From positions 110,485-174,484 of the forward strand of contig NZ_JACBNX010000010.1 in assembly GCF_013403875.1 (NCBI RefSeq): DNA of 64,000 nucleotides, read 5' to 3'. Positions 8,692 to 19,332 of this stretch are shown one piece after another. Source of the stretch: Burkholderia guangdongensis. GTDB taxonomy: Bacteria; Pseudomonadota; Gammaproteobacteria; Burkholderiales; Burkholderiaceae. Under the pieces are notes generated by a model. The model searched no databases. It was not told the origin of the DNA and saw only the letters and a program-made list of their open reading frames with translations. Numbering within the stretch: position 1 is the first letter of the stretch; every line of letters begins with the position of its first letter. Both the position numbers and the translations under genes were made by a program.

Positions 8692-10050
8692 TTGCCGATT
8701 CGCCACGGAGTCGATCTCACCCGCGCCCGCGCATTGCTCGAACGCGAACGCCAGGCGTTCACCGACGCCATGCCGAAATCCCGCGCACTGTCCGCGCAAG
8801 CCGCCGAGCACCTGCTGTTCGGCGTCCCGCTGCACTGGATGCAGGACTGGTCGACGCCGTTCTCCCTGTACGTCGATCACGCGCAGGGCGCGCATTTCAC
8901 CGACGTCGATGGCCATCGCTACGTCGACTTCTGTCTCGGCGACACCGGCGCGATGTTCGGCCACGCGCCCGCGCCGGTCGCCCGCGCGCTCGCCGAGCAG
9001 GCGACGCGCGGCTACACGACGATGCTGCCGAGCGAGGACGCCGCGTGGGTCGCCGCCGAGCTTGCGCGCCGCTTCAGGCTGCCGTACTGGCAGTTCGCGC
9101 TCAGCGCGACCGACGCGAACCGCTTCGTGCTGCGCTGGGCGCGCGCCGCGACCGGCCGCAAGACGATCGTCGTCTTCAACGGCTGCTATCACGGCACCGT
9201 CGACGACGTGTTCGTCGATCTCGTCGACGGCCGCGCGGTGCAGCGCGACAGCCTGCTCGGCCAGGCGCACGATCTGCTTGCGTACACGCGCGTCGTCGAG
9301 TTCAACGATCTCGACGCGCTCGAAGCCGCGCTGAAGGACGGCGACGTCGCGTGCGTGCTCGCCGAGCCGGCGATGACGAACATCGGCATGGTGCTGCCCG
9401 ACGAAGGGTTCTGGCGTGCGGCACGCGCACTCACGCGCCGCTACGGCACGCTGCTCGCGATCGACGAAACGCACACGATCAGCAGCGGCCCCGGCGGCTA
9501 CGCGGTCGCGCACGGACTCGAGCCGGATCTGCTCATCGTCGGCAAGCCGATCGGCGGCGGCGTGCCGTGCGCGGTCTACGGGTTCAGCGCCGCGTTCGCG
9601 GAGCGCGCGAAGCACGCGAAGCTGAACGCGCCGCCCGGCCATTCGGGTATCGGCACGACGCTGACCGCGAATATGCTCGCGATGCACGCGATCCGCGCGA
9701 CGCTCGCCGAGGTGATGACCGACGCCGCGTACGCGCATATGTTCGAGCTCGCCGCGCGCCTCGCGTCGGGGCTCGAGCAGGCGATCGCGAAGCGCGGGCT
9801 GCCGTGGTGCGTGACGCGGATCGGCGCGCGCACCGAGTTTCAGTTCGCGCCGGCACCGCCGCGCAACGGCACGATCGCCGGGCAGCAGCTCGACAGCGAA
9901 CTCGAGCACATCGTGCATCTGTATCTGCTCAATCGCGGCGTGCTGATCACGCCGTTCCACAACATGATGCTGATCTGCCCGGACACGTCGGCGGCCGACG
10001 TCGACCGGCTCGTCGCGCAGTTCGACGCGTGCATCGGCGAGCTGGCCTGA
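8692..10050 (+). CDS. Class III PLP-dependent aminotransferase (GSA-aminotransferase-like)
   Basis: A 452-aa fold-type I PLP enzyme of aminotransferase class III, closest in look to glutamate-1-semialdehyde aminotransferases. The PLP-binding Lys is in LIVGKPIGGGVPCAVYGFS (about residue 284). The phosphate/cofactor Asp is in LLAIDETHTISSGPGG, and FNGCYHGTVDD is the cofactor-contact loop. It starts at TTG 8692, with AGGA 8 nt upstream; the next in-frame starts would remove part of the N-terminal helix. The substrate is not deducible. It is unlikely to be the housekeeping hemL because the neighbours are unrelated to haem. Confidence 0.8.
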   Translation: MPIRHGVDLTRARALLERERQAFTDAMPKSRALSAQAAEHLLFGVPLHWMQDWSTPFSLYVDHAQGAHFTDVDGHRYVDFCLGDTGAMFGHAPAPVARALAEQATRGYTTMLPSEDAAWVAAELARRFRLPYWQFALSATDANRFVLRWARAATGRKTIVVFNGCYHGTVDDVFVDLVDGRAVQRDSLLGQAHDLLAYTRVVEFNDLDALEAALKDGDVACVLAEPAMTNIGMVLPDEGFWRAARALTRRYGTLLAIDETHTISSGPGGYAVAHGLEPDLLIVGKPIGGGVPCAVYGFSAAFAERAKHAKLNAPPGHSGIGTTLTANMLAMHAIRATLAEVMTDAAYAHMFELAARLASGLEQAIAKRGLPWCVTRIGARTEFQFAPAPPRNGTIAGQQLDSELEHIVHLYLLNRGVLITPFHNMMLICPDTSAADVDRLVAQFDACIGELA

Positions 10051-10414
10051 CGACCGGATCACGCACGCATCACACACCCATACCGCACGCATGTTCCGCC
10101 GGCCAGCGCCGGCCGGCGGAGCGCGACGCGCCCCTCCCCCGCCCCCTGCGCGCGCCTGCGCCCGTCGGATAGACCCTCCCCACCACGCATGCCGGCGCCC
10201 AAGTGCCGCGTATGACGTTATCATCGATGTTTAGCCGCCGTTCGCCGGCCTGCCTGACGCAACCAGCCCCTGCGTCGGACGGCCGGGCAGCCCGAACGGT
10301 CCGCCCGCATCCGGCGTCGCGTCCGCGCAGGACGCCCCGCCCCGCCGGGCCTGGCATACAAAGCGTCGCGGCACGATCCGCGCGCGACGAATATTCTTCA
10401 CACGGAAGGCAAAC
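10051..10414. other. Intergenic region upstream of malate synthase
   Basis: This 364-base gap holds GC-rich inverted repeats around 10094-10120 (GCCGGCCGGC-type) and a less GC-rich stretch just before glcB. It probably contains the glcB promoter, but I see no convincing hexamers or operator. Confidence 0.35.
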
Positions 10415-12589
10415 ATGATCGACCATCACGGACTGCAGGTTTCGGAAGCACTGAGCCTGTTCATCGAAAACGAAGCGATGCCCGGCACGGGCATCGACAA
10501 GGACGCGTTCTGGCGCGATTTCTCCGCGCTGGTGCACGACCTTGCGCCGAAAAACCGCGCGCTGCTCGCCGAGCGCGACCGCCTGCAGTTGGAGCTCGAC
10601 GCGTGGCATCGCGCGAACCCCGGCCCGGTCCGCGATCCCGCCGCCTACCGCGCGTTCCTCGAAAAGATCGGCTATCTGGTGCCGGTGCCCGCGAGCGTGT
10701 CGGTGACGACCGAGAACGTCGATCGCGAGATCGCCGAGCAGGCCGGCCCGCAGCTCGTCGTGCCGCTGTCGAACGCGCGCTACGCGCTGAACGCCGCGAA
10801 CGCGCGCTGGGGCAGCCTGTACGACGCGCTGTACGGCACCGACGCGCTGCCCGAGGACGACGGCGCCGAGCGCACGTCCGTGTACAACCCGGTGCGCGGC
10901 CAGCGCGTGATCGACTACGCGCGCGGCGTGCTCGACCGCGCGGCGCCGCTCGCGGCCGGCTCGCATCGCGACGCGCTGCGCTATCGCGTCGACGGCGGCA
11001 AGCTCGTCGTCGACACGAACAACGGCGCAACGGGCCTCGCGCAGCCCGCGCAGTTCGTCGGCTACCAGGGCACGGCCGATGCGCCGTCCGCGATCCTGCT
11101 GAAGCACAACGGCCTGCACATCGAGATCCAGGTCGACGCGTCGACGCCGATCGGCCGCTCGGATCTCGCGAACGTGAAGGACGTCGTCGTCGAGGCGGCG
11201 GTCTCGACGATCATCGACTGCGAGGATTCGGTCGCCGCGGTCGACGCCGAGGACAAGGTGCAGCTCTACCGCAACTGGCTCGGACTGATGCAGGGCACGC
11301 TCGTCGAGGAAGTCGCGAAGGGCGGCAAGACCTTCACGCGCCGGCTCGCCGCCGATCGCACCTACACCACGCCCGACGGCGGCACGCTGGCGCTGCACGG
11401 CCGCTCGCTGCTGTTCGTGCGCAACGTCGGCCATCTGATGACGAACGGCGCGGTGCTCGACCGCGACGGCCACGAGATTCCGGAAGGGATTCTCGACGCC
11501 GTCGTCACGGTGCTGTGCTCGCTGCACGACCTGAAGTCGAAGCGGAACTCGCGCACCGGCTCGATCTACATCGTGAAGCCGAAGATGCACGGCCCGGTGG
11601 AAGTCGCGTTCGCGAGCGAGCTGTTCGGCCGCATCGAGGATCTGTACGGCGTGCCGCGCAACACGCTGAAGATGGGGATCATGGATGAAGAGCGCCGCAC
11701 GAGCGTGAATCTGTCCGCGTGCATCGCGGCGGCGGCGGCACGCGTCGCGTTCATCAACACCGGCTTCCTCGACCGCACCGGCGACGAGATGCACACCGCG
11801 ATGGAAGCGGGCCCGATGATCCGCAAGGGCGACATGAAGACGTCCGCGTGGATTACCGCGTACGAGCGCAGCAACGTGCTCGCCGGCCTCGCTGCCGGGC
11901 TGCGCGGCCGCGCGCAGATCGGCAAGGGGATGTGGGCGATGCCGGACCTGATGCACGCGATGCTCGAGCAGAAGATCGCGCATCCGCGCGCGGGCGCGAA
12001 CACGGCATGGGTGCCGTCGCCGACCGCCGCGACGCTGCACGCGCTCCACTATCACGACGTCGACGTACAGGCCGTCCAGCAGGAACTCGAGAAGATCGAC
12101 TACGCGGGCGAGCGCGGCGCGCTGCTCGACGGGCTGCTGAGCGTGCCGATCGTCGAGCGCGCGAACTGGAGCGAAGAAGAGATCCTGCGCGAAATCGAGA
12201 ACAACGCGCAGGGGATCCTCGGCTACGTCGTGCGCTGGGTCGAACAGGGCGTCGGCTGCTCGAAGGTGCCGGACATCAACAACGTCGGCCTGATGGAAGA
12301 CCGCGCAACGCTGCGCATCTCGAGCCAGCACATCGCGAACTGGCTGCGTCACGGCGTCGTCGCCGAGGACTTCGTGCTCGGCGTGTTCAAGCGGATGGCG
12401 CGCGTCGTCGACGAGCAGAACGCCGGCGATCCGAACTACCGTCCGATGGCGCCGAACTACGACGCATCGGTCGCGTTCCAGGCCGCGCTCGCGCTGACGC
12501 TGCAGGGCCGGGCGCAGCCGAGCGGCTACACCGAGCCGCTGCTGCATCGCTTCCGCCTCGCGTTCAAGGCCGCGCAGCACACGCACTGA
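10415..12589 (+). CDS. glcB: Malate synthase G
   Basis: A cytoplasmic enzyme condensing glyoxylate with acetyl-CoA to malate. Its length of 724 aa matches the long G isoform (E. coli GlcB 723 aa) rather than the roughly 530-aa A form. Conserved pieces seen are [32 protein letters not shown] (catalytic Arg/glyoxylate region), [15 protein letters not shown] (Glu/Asp Mg2+ ligands), and the C-terminal [25 protein letters not shown] with the essential Asp. ATG 10415 is preceded by GGAAGG-like sequence. It appears monocistronic, with a hairpin terminator 50 nt after the stop. Confidence 0.95.
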   Translation: MIDHHGLQVSEALSLFIENEAMPGTGIDKDAFWRDFSALVHDLAPKNRALLAERDRLQLELDAWHRANPGPVRDPAAYRAFLEKIGYLVPVPASVSVTTENVDREIAEQAGPQLVVPLSNARYALNAANARWGSLYDALYGTDALPEDDGAERTSVYNPVRGQRVIDYARGVLDRAAPLAAGSHRDALRYRVDGGKLVVDTNNGATGLAQPAQFVGYQGTADAPSAILLKHNGLHIEIQVDASTPIGRSDLANVKDVVVEAAVSTIIDCEDSVAAVDAEDKVQLYRNWLGLMQGTLVEEVAKGGKTFTRRLAADRTYTTPDGGTLALHGRSLLFVRNVGHLMTNGAVLDRDGHEIPEGILDAVVTVLCSLHDLKSKRNSRTGSIYIVKPKMHGPVEVAFASELFGRIEDLYGVPRNTLKMGIMDEERRTSVNLSACIAAAAARVAFINTGFLDRTGDEMHTAMEAGPMIRKGDMKTSAWITAYERSNVLAGLAAGLRGRAQIGKGMWAMPDLMHAMLEQKIAHPRAGANTAWVPSPTAATLHALHYHDVDVQAVQQELEKIDYAGERGALLDGLLSVPIVERANWSEEEILREIENNAQGILGYVVRWVEQGVGCSKVPDINNVGLMEDRATLRISSQHIANWLRHGVVAEDFVLGVFKRMARVVDEQNAGDPNYRPMAPNYDASVAFQAALALTLQGRAQPSGYTEPLLHRFRLAFKAAQHTH

Positions 12590-12910
12590 CGCACCGCGAC
12601 ACACCGACACACCCAATCGCACGCGCGCAGCGCACTCGACGGGCGGCCCACGGGCCGCCCGTTTTCGTTCCGGCGCCGGCATCGCGCGACTGCGAAACCC
12701 CCTCCGCCATCCCGTGATATCGCCCGTAATAAAGCGTCAGATTACTGTTCTCCACGCGCCAATGCGCGCGCTATACTGCCCCGACCGAGGGCTGCGGCTG
12801 CCCGGCATGCAACGCCAAACGGATCGCCGCCCGGATAGTCACATGAATACAACCGCATCGCGCCGCCTTGCGTCTGTCGCACGGCGGCGAAGCCCACCGA
12901 TCGTCGGAAC
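12590..12910. other. Intergenic region after glcB
   Basis: This 321-base gap contains the glcB terminator (listed separately) and the leader of the diguanylate cyclase gene. A TATACT hexamer at 12771-12776 may be a -10 for the downstream gene. Nothing else is recognised. Confidence 0.35.
12640..12665 (+). terminator. Rho-independent terminator of glcB
   Basis: A 10-bp perfect GC stem (CGGGCGGCCC / GGGCCGCCCG) with a minimal loop is followed directly by TTTT. It is located 50 nt after the malate synthase stop codon. Confidence 0.8.
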
Positions 12911-14467
12911 ATGGCAGACACCGAATATGCAATGCCCAGCGAGCCCGGCCCGACGCGCCGCGTATTCGCGCATCTGCACCGGCTGTTCGTTCCGCATCTG
13001 ATTTTCTACACCGGTCTCGCCATCGCGATGATCCTGCTGCTGCTCTGCGGGCTCCTGCTCTACCAGGGCCGGATGGACGCACGCGAGCGCGCGCGCACGA
13101 CGCTCGAGAATCTCGCGCAGATGGCCGAATGGGATATCGAGCGCAACGTCGAGATCTATTCGCTGTCGCTGCAAGCGATCGCCGACGGGCAGAACGATCC
13201 GGCGATCAAGCGGCTGCCGATGGACCTGCGCCGCGAGGTGCTGTTCGACCGCTCGACGACGGCCAAGTATCTGGGCGGCATCTACGCGCTCGACGAGCAT
13301 GGCAACATCGTCGTCGACGGCGCGGTCGACCAGCCGCGCGAGGGGAACTTCGCGGATCACCCATTCTTCACGTTCCAGCGCGACCATCCGAACGGTGGCC
13401 TGTTCGTCAGCGCGCCGTACCGCTCGCACATGCGCGGCGGCTCGCCGAGCATCTCGCTGAGCCGCCGCATCACGCGGCCCGACGGCTCGTTCGGCGGCGC
13501 CGCGGTGATCGCGATCAAGCTCGAATATTTCCACGATCTGTTCTCGCGCCTCACGCTCGGCCGGCGCGGCTCGATCTCGCTGATCGAGACGAACGGCCTG
13601 ATGGTGATGCGTCAGCCGTACGACCCGTCGATCATCGGGCGCGACATCAGCCGGGCGAGCACGTTCCGGCGCTTCATGGACGCGCCGGAAGGCAGCTTCT
13701 CGGACACCGCGTCGATCGACGGCGTGCGGCGACTTTACGTGTTCCGGCACCTGGAAAATCTGCCGCTGATCATCATGGTGGCCGAGGCCGAATCTGACAT
13801 CTATGCGACCTGGTACGACCGCGCGGTGCCGATCGGCTCGGTGATGGCGATACTCGCGATCGGCTTCGTCGGGCTGTCGCTGCTGCTCGACGTGCAGATG
13901 CGCAAGCGCCATCGCGCGGAGGCAGAGCTACAGGCGCTCGCGCGCACCGACGGGCTGACCGGCCTCGACAACCGCCGGATGCTCGACGTCACGCTCGTGC
14001 GCGAATGGCGCCGCGCCGCGCGCGCGCGGCACGCGCTGTCGCTGCTGTTCGTCGACATCGATCACTTCAAGGCCTACAACGACACGCAGGGCCACCAGGC
14101 CGGCGACGACGCGCTCGCCGCGGTCGGGCACTGCATCGCGGGCTGCCTGCGCCGGCCGGCCGACTACGCGGCGCGCTACGGCGGCGAGGAGTTCGTCGTG
14201 ATCCTGCCGGACCAGACCGTGCAGAGCGCGGTGGCGGTCGCGGAATCGATCCGCGCGAGCATCCACGCGCTCGACATTCCGCATCCGGCGAGCGAGTACG
14301 CGCGGCTGACCGCGAGCATCGGCGTGACCACCTGCATGCCCGAATGGGGCGGCGGCGTGCAGGCGGCGCTCAAGCGCGCGGACGACGCGCTCTATCGCGC
14401 GAAGGCGGGTGGCCGCAATCAGATCGTCGTGCAGGTCGAGTCACGGCACGAGCGTAAGCGCGCGTAG
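12911..14467 (+). CDS. Membrane-bound diguanylate cyclase (sensor + GGDEF)
   Basis: A 518-aa inner-membrane enzyme that makes cyclic di-GMP from two GTP. Transmembrane segment 1 is at about residues 28-52. A periplasmic Cache-type sensor follows (about 55-295, including TAKYLGGIYALDEHGN). Transmembrane segment 2 is at about 300-325 and a GGDEF domain at about 340-510. The active-site motif is GGEEF (about 424-428). The inhibitory I-site RxxD (RPAD) sits exactly five residues before it, so product feedback inhibition is expected. LDNRRMLD and DIDHFKAYND are the usual metal/substrate blocks. The ligand of the sensor is unknown. It stands alone between glcB and hpnM. Confidence 0.9.
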   Translation: MADTEYAMPSEPGPTRRVFAHLHRLFVPHLIFYTGLAIAMILLLLCGLLLYQGRMDARERARTTLENLAQMAEWDIERNVEIYSLSLQAIADGQNDPAIKRLPMDLRREVLFDRSTTAKYLGGIYALDEHGNIVVDGAVDQPREGNFADHPFFTFQRDHPNGGLFVSAPYRSHMRGGSPSISLSRRITRPDGSFGGAAVIAIKLEYFHDLFSRLTLGRRGSISLIETNGLMVMRQPYDPSIIGRDISRASTFRRFMDAPEGSFSDTASIDGVRRLYVFRHLENLPLIIMVAEAESDIYATWYDRAVPIGSVMAILAIGFVGLSLLLDVQMRKRHRAEAELQALARTDGLTGLDNRRMLDVTLVREWRRAARARHALSLLFVDIDHFKAYNDTQGHQAGDDALAAVGHCIAGCLRRPADYAARYGGEEFVVILPDQTVQSAVAVAESIRASIHALDIPHPASEYARLTASIGVTTCMPEWGGGVQAALKRADDALYRAKAGGRNQIVVQVESRHERKRA

Positions 14468-14525
14468 GCGTACGAAAGCGCGCCTACGCGCACGTCGACC
14501 GCCGCGCGATGCGGCGCCCGGTTGC

Positions 14526-15122
14526 TCAGTTGGTCCGCGCGTTGTGCTTCGTCAGGAACGCGATCAGCCCGTCGATGCCGCCCTGCGCGAGCTGGGCCTT
14601 GAACTGCCCCTGATAGACCTGGATCAGCCACGCGCCGGACATGTCGATGTCGTAGATTTTCCAGTCGTTGCCGACCTTGCCGAGCCGATAGCCGACCGAC
14701 TGGCTGTCGCCCGGCGTCGTGACCGTCGACTGCACGAGCGCGTCGCTACCCGACGCGCCGCCCGCCTTGAACGAGAACTTCGCGTCCTGGCTGCCGAGCT
14801 GCGCGAGCGACGCGGCATAGGTACGCGTCATCAGCAGCTTGAACTGCGCGTAGAGCGCCTGCTGCTGTTGCGGCGTCGCCTGCTTCCACGCGTCGCCGAC
14901 CGCGATGCGCGTCGTGCGCTCGAAGTTCGTCGCGGGCAGGAAACGCGCCTCGACGACCTGCGTGACCTTCGCCATGTCGCCGCCGCGCGCCGCCGGATCG
15001 GCCTTCATCGCGGTGACGGTGCCTTCGACCGCGTTGCGCACGACGTCGACCGGCGCGCTCTGCGCGAATGCGGAAACGGATACGGTGGCCGCGGCGAGAA
15101 ATGCAAACAGATGACGTTTCAT
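14526..15122 (-). CDS. hpnM: HpnM / MlaC-type periplasmic lipid-binding protein
   Basis: A 198-aa secreted protein of the MlaC/Ttg2 (toluene tolerance) family. The signal peptide is residues 1-21, cleaved after AFA. The mature chain carries [36 protein letters not shown] and [19 protein letters not shown], the lipid-pocket framework. The housekeeping MlaC is encoded with mlaFED. This one is alone and divergent from an HpnN-type transporter and mlaA, the arrangement that defines HpnM in hopanoid loci. It probably ferries a lipid (hopanoid or phospholipid) across the periplasm. Start ATG 15122. Confidence 0.82.
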   Translation of the reverse strand: MKRHLFAFLAAATVSVSAFAQSAPVDVVRNAVEGTVTAMKADPAARGGDMAKVTQVVEARFLPATNFERTTRIAVGDAWKQATPQQQQALYAQFKLLMTRTYAASLAQLGSQDAKFSFKAGGASGSDALVQSTVTTPGDSQSVGYRLGKVGNDWKIYDIDMSGAWLIQVYQGQFKAQLAQGGIDGLIAFLTKHNARTN

Positions 15123-15373
15123 ACGGATATCGCACTCGAGGAAAAAAGGGCCGGCGCGGCACGGCGGCCGGCCCGGGCAAGTATACCGGGCCCGGCGGCG
15201 CCGTGACACGCGGTGACCGACTGTTACCTTTGACGCGGGATTGTCACTGGCGGGACGGGGCCGACGAGGCTGGACGAAGCCCGCCGGGCGCTGGCCGTCC
15301 GGCCGAAGCGACCGGCGGATCGACGCACCGGTATACTTGGGCACTTTGGTTTTTGGGCCCATTCCACCGCCTC

Positions 15374-18007
15374 ATGGTGACATCTCTTCTCGTCCGGCTC
15401 GTCGTGTTGTCGGTGCGGCGCCCGATCTGGGTCGTCGTGCTGTCGCTCGTCGCCGCCGCGCTGAGCGGCGTGTACGTCGCGCAGCACTTCAAGATCAACA
15501 CCGACATCAGCAAGCTCGTCGAGGCCGACCACGAATGGGCGGCGCTCGGCGACGCGGTCGACCGCGCGTTCCCGCAGCGCGACGGCACGATCCTCGCGGT
15601 CGTCGAGGCGCCCGCGCCCGAATTCGCGGCCGCCGCCGCGCACGCGCTGACGGCCGCGCTCGAGAAAGAAGCCGCGGCCGGCCGCATCGGCCAGGTCGCC
15701 GAGCCCGGCGGCGGGCCGTTCTTCGAGCGCAACGGGCTGCTGTTCCTGTCGCCGCAGCAGGTCGCGACGACGGCCGAGCAGCTCGCGAGCGCGCGCCCGC
15801 TCGTCAACGAACTCGCGAAGAACCCGACGCTGACCGGACTCGCGACCACGCTGTCGACCACGCTCGGCCTGCCGCTGCAGACCGGGCAGGTGAAGCTGCC
15901 GGGCATGGCGAAGCTGCTCGCGCGCAGCGCCGCGACCGTCGACGACGTGCTCGCCGGCAAGCCGGCCGCGTTCTCGTGGCGCGCGCTCGTCGACGCCGAC
16001 GCGGCGCGGCAGCCGGCGCGCGCGTTCGTGACCGTGCAGCCTGTCGTCAACTACGGCGCGCTGAAGGCCGGCGAGCAGACCAGCGAGACGATCCGCGCGA
16101 CCGCACGCGCACTCGACCTCGAGCACCGCTTCGGCGCGGCCGTGCGGCTGACCGGCGAGCAGCCGCTCGCCGACGAGGAATTCGCGTCCGTCGAGGACGG
16201 TGCCGCGCTGAACGGCGCCGGCACCGTGCTCGTCGTGCTCGCGATCCTGTGGGTCGCGCTGCGCTCGAAGCGGATGATCGGTTCGGTGCTCGTCACGCTC
16301 GCGGTCGGCCTCGTCGTCACCGCCGCGCTCGGGCTGATGATGGTCGGCTCGCTGAACATGATCTCGGTCGCGTTCATGGTGCTGTTCGTCGGCCTGGGCG
16401 TCGACTTCGCGATCCAGTACGGCGTGAAGTACCGCGAGGAGCGCTTTCGCGATCCGCGCATCGACCATGCGCTGATCGGCGCCGCGCACGCGATGGGGAT
16501 GCCGCTGCTGCTCGCGACGGCGGCCGTCGCGGCGAGCTTCTTCTCGTTCCTGCCGACCGCGTATCGCGGCGTGTCGGAGCTCGGCCTGATCGCGGGCGTC
16601 GGGATGTTCGTCGCGCTGCTGACGACGATGACGCTGCTGCCCGCGCTGCTGCGCCTGTTCGCGCCGCCGGGCGAGGCGAAGGCGCCGGGCTTTCCGCGCC
16701 TCGCACCGATCGACGACTACCTGGCCCGGCACCGCAAGCCGATCCTGATCGGCACGCTCGCGGTCGTGATCGGCGCGCTGCCGCTGCTCGCGTTCCTGCG
16801 CTTCGACTTCAATCCGCTGCATCTGAAGGATCCGCACAGCGAATCGATGGCGACGCTGCTCGCGCTGAAGGATTCGCCGGAGGCGGCGGTCAATGACGTG
16901 ACGTTGCTCGCGCCGTCGCTCGCCGCCGCCGACGCGGCCGCGAAGAAGCTCGATGCGCTGCCCGAAGTGGGCCGCACGACGACGCTGTCGACGTTCATCC
17001 CCGACGATCAGCCCGACAAGCGTGCGTCGATCGCCGCGGCCGCGAGCGAGCTGGCGCCCGCGCTGACGCAGCCGGCCGCGCCGAGCGCGACGGACGCGCA
17101 GCGCGTCGCCGCGCTCAAGCGCGTGTCGGACCTGCTCGGCTACGCGGCCGAGGACCATCCGGGCCCGGGCGCGGCGGCCGCGCAGCATCTGTCGGCATCG
17201 CTCGCGAAGCTCGCGTCCGCCGACGCCGCCACGCGCGAGCGCGCGGAGCGCGCGTTCTCGGCGCCGCTGCGCATTGCGCTCGGCCAGCTCGCGCTGCTGC
17301 TGCAGCCGCAGGACATCACGCGCGACACGCTGCCGCCGCAGCTCGTGCGCGACTGGATCGCCCCCGACGGCCAGGCGCTCGTGCAGATTTCGCCGAAGGT
17401 GCCGGCGGGCGTCGATCCGAACGACGACGTGATGCTGCGCCGCTTCGCGAAGGCGGTGAAGGCTGCGGAGCCGAGCGCGATCGGCGGGCCGATCTCGATC
17501 CTGCACTCGGCGGACACGATCATCCACGCGTTCCTGCAGGCGGCCGCGTGGTCGATCCTGTCGATCACGATCCTGCTGTGGATCACGCTGCGCCGCTTCG
17601 GCGACGTGCTGCGCACGCTCGTGCCGCTGCTCGTGTCGGGCGTCGTCACGCTCGAGCTGACGGTGCTGTTCGGGATGCCGCTGAACTTCGCGAACATCAT
17701 CGCGCTGCCGCTGATGCTCGGCGTCGGCGTCGCGTTCAAGGTGTATTTCGTGATGGCATGGCGGGCCGGCCAGACGGGGCTGCTGCAATCGAGCCTCACG
17801 CATGCGGTGCTGTTCAGCGCTGCGACGACCGCGACCGCGTTCGGCAGCCTGTGGCTGTCGCACCATCCGGGCACGGCCAGCATGGGGCGGTTGCTCGCGC
17901 TCGCGCTGTCGTGCACGCTGATCGGCGCGGTGGTGTTCCAGCCGGTCCTGATGGGCAAACCGCGCGCCGCGCGCGCCACGCAACGGAAGCAGGAAAAACA
18001 TGAATAA
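15374..18007 (+). CDS. hpnN: Hopanoid-associated RND transporter HpnN (MMPL family)
   Basis: An 877-aa inner-membrane RND/MMPL transporter with about 12 transmembrane segments and two large periplasmic loops after TM1 and TM7. Clear segments include [40 protein letters not shown] (typical TM4 G-x-x-x-D) and [20 protein letters not shown]. HpnN proteins move hopanoids from the inner to the outer membrane. ATG 15374 is used, with a GTG immediately after as an alternative. Its last codons overlap the start of mlaA by 8 nt, so the two are co-transcribed and probably translationally coupled. It is divergent from hpnM. Confidence 0.88.
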   Translation: MVTSLLVRLVVLSVRRPIWVVVLSLVAAALSGVYVAQHFKINTDISKLVEADHEWAALGDAVDRAFPQRDGTILAVVEAPAPEFAAAAAHALTAALEKEAAAGRIGQVAEPGGGPFFERNGLLFLSPQQVATTAEQLASARPLVNELAKNPTLTGLATTLSTTLGLPLQTGQVKLPGMAKLLARSAATVDDVLAGKPAAFSWRALVDADAARQPARAFVTVQPVVNYGALKAGEQTSETIRATARALDLEHRFGAAVRLTGEQPLADEEFASVEDGAALNGAGTVLVVLAILWVALRSKRMIGSVLVTLAVGLVVTAALGLMMVGSLNMISVAFMVLFVGLGVDFAIQYGVKYREERFRDPRIDHALIGAAHAMGMPLLLATAAVAASFFSFLPTAYRGVSELGLIAGVGMFVALLTTMTLLPALLRLFAPPGEAKAPGFPRLAPIDDYLARHRKPILIGTLAVVIGALPLLAFLRFDFNPLHLKDPHSESMATLLALKDSPEAAVNDVTLLAPSLAAADAAAKKLDALPEVGRTTTLSTFIPDDQPDKRASIAAAASELAPALTQPAAPSATDAQRVAALKRVSDLLGYAAEDHPGPGAAAAQHLSASLAKLASADAATRERAERAFSAPLRIALGQLALLLQPQDITRDTLPPQLVRDWIAPDGQALVQISPKVPAGVDPNDDVMLRRFAKAVKAAEPSAIGGPISILHSADTIIHAFLQAAAWSILSITILLWITLRRFGDVLRTLVPLLVSGVVTLELTVLFGMPLNFANIIALPLMLGVGVAFKVYFVMAWRAGQTGLLQSSLTHAVLFSAATTATAFGSLWLSHHPGTASMGRLLALALSCTLIGAVVFQPVLMGKPRAARATQRKQEKHE

Positions 18008-18857
18008 GCGAATTCTCGCGGCGACGCTCGCCGCCGGTGCGATGCTGAGCGGATGCGCGACAGGCCCGAACCGCGACCCGGCCGATCCGCTCGAGCCGAT
18101 GAACCGCACGGTGTTCAAGTTCAACGACGCGGTCGACACGCACATCGCGGTGCCGATCGCGAAGGGTTACCAGAAAATCACGCCGACGCCGGTGCGCGCG
18201 TCGATCAGCAACTTCTTCTCGAACATCGGCGATCTCGGCAACATCGCGAACAACCTGCTGCAGTTGCGCATCACCGACGCGACCGAGGACGTGATGCGGG
18301 TCGTGATGAACTCGCTGTTCGGCGTGGGCGGTCTGTTCGACGTCGCGACGCAGGCCGGGCTGCCGAAACATCACCAGGACTTCGGGCTCACGCTCGCGCG
18401 CTGGGGCGTGCCGTCGGGGCCATATCTGGTGCTGCCGGTGTTCGGGCCGAGCTCGTTCCGCGACGGCGTCGGGCGCGCGGTCGACGTGCGCTTCAACCTG
18501 CTGAACTACATCGAGCCGGCCGTGCGCAATCCGATGTACGTGATGCAGTTCGTCAGCGCGCGCGCGGACCTGCTCGGCGCGACCGACCTGCTGCAGCAGG
18601 CGGCGCTCGACAAGTATTCGTTCGTGCGCGATGCGTATCTGCAGCAGCGCAAGTCGCAGACCTATCACGGCGGCGCCGAGCCGAACGCGCTGCCGAACTA
18701 CAACGAACCGGGCGATTCGGGCGGCGGCGCGAACGCGCCCGGCAACGCACCAGCAACACCGGGGCTGCCGAAGTACGACGATCCGGGCGATGGCGCGGCG
18801 GCACCGGCCGGGGGGACTGGGGCAGCCGAGCCGGCCAGCAGCCCGGCGGCGAACTGA
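18000..18857 (+). CDS. mlaA: MlaA (VacJ) phospholipid-transport lipoprotein
   Basis: A 285-aa outer-membrane lipoprotein. The signal peptide ends with lipobox LSGC (Cys about residue 19). The MlaA core is recognised from [57 protein letters not shown] and [11 protein letters not shown]. MlaA takes mislocalised phospholipid from the outer leaflet. It starts inside the end of hpnN. The C-terminus has a low-complexity Gly/Ala/Pro tail with a duplicated motif ([18 protein letters not shown]) that is not part of the fold. The hpnN-mlaA coupling suggests joint action on outer-membrane lipid order. Confidence 0.9.
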   Translation: MNKRILAATLAAGAMLSGCATGPNRDPADPLEPMNRTVFKFNDAVDTHIAVPIAKGYQKITPTPVRASISNFFSNIGDLGNIANNLLQLRITDATEDVMRVVMNSLFGVGGLFDVATQAGLPKHHQDFGLTLARWGVPSGPYLVLPVFGPSSFRDGVGRAVDVRFNLLNYIEPAVRNPMYVMQFVSARADLLGATDLLQQAALDKYSFVRDAYLQQRKSQTYHGGAEPNALPNYNEPGDSGGGANAPGNAPATPGLPKYDDPGDGAAAPAGGTGAAEPASSPAAN

Positions 18858-18960
18858 ATAAGGGCTCGGGCGTGCGCCGCGCCCCCGGCATCGGATCGCG
18901 CATCGAATGAGGTCAATTTCAGCATGAGGCAGATTTCCGCCCATTAACGGCACATTTTTT

Positions 18961-18976
18961 ACCTAAGAGGTATAAT
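18961..18976 (+). promoter_or_regulatory. Putative hipBA promoter with overlapping operator
   Basis: A TATAAT hexamer (18971-18976) lies 30 nt before hipB inside an unusually AT-rich patch. It overlaps the end of a small inverted repeat, ACCT-AAG-AGGT (18961-18971). HipB-type antitoxins repress their own operon by binding such repeats over the promoter. No good -35 is seen. Confidence 0.5.
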
Positions 18977-19005
18977 TTTGCCTGTTATGTGAAACGAGGA
19001 TTGTC

Positions 19006-19332
19006 ATGCTGTTCGACCTCGCCTCGGTCTCGGAAATCGCACAAACCTTCGCACAGCGACTGCGCGCGCTGAGGCTCCAGCAAGGGCTCTCGCAAGCGGA
19101 GCTCGCCGGTCGCGCGGGCATCTCGGTTCGCGCGCTGCGCAACCTCGAAGCGACCGGTCAGGCGACGCTGGAATCTTTTCTCCGCGTCGCGCAGGCACTG
19201 GGCCGCGCATCCGACCTGGAAAAGATCCTGGAGATCAAGGTGCACTCGATTCGGGCGATGGAGGAAGCGAGCCGCACACGCCAGCGCGCGCCACGCCGCC
19301 GCCCGGCGGCGACTCCGGGGGACAAGCGATGA
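19006..19332 (+). CDS. hipB: HipB-like XRE antitoxin
   Basis: A 108-aa DNA-binding protein with an XRE helix-turn-helix: LRLQQGLSQAELAGRAGISV followed by RALRNLEATGQATLESFLRV (about residues 25-70). It has a basic C-terminal tail (RQRAPRRRPA). It overlaps the downstream hipA-type gene by 4 nt (ATGA), the standard antitoxin-first arrangement. It should bind and neutralise the kinase and autorepress the operon. The cassette sits between mlaA and the hopanoid operon, with an AT-rich promoter unlike its surroundings. Confidence 0.85.
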   Translation: MLFDLASVSEIAQTFAQRLRALRLQQGLSQAELAGRAGISVRALRNLEATGQATLESFLRVAQALGRASDLEKILEIKVHSIRAMEEASRTRQRAPRRRPAATPGDKR

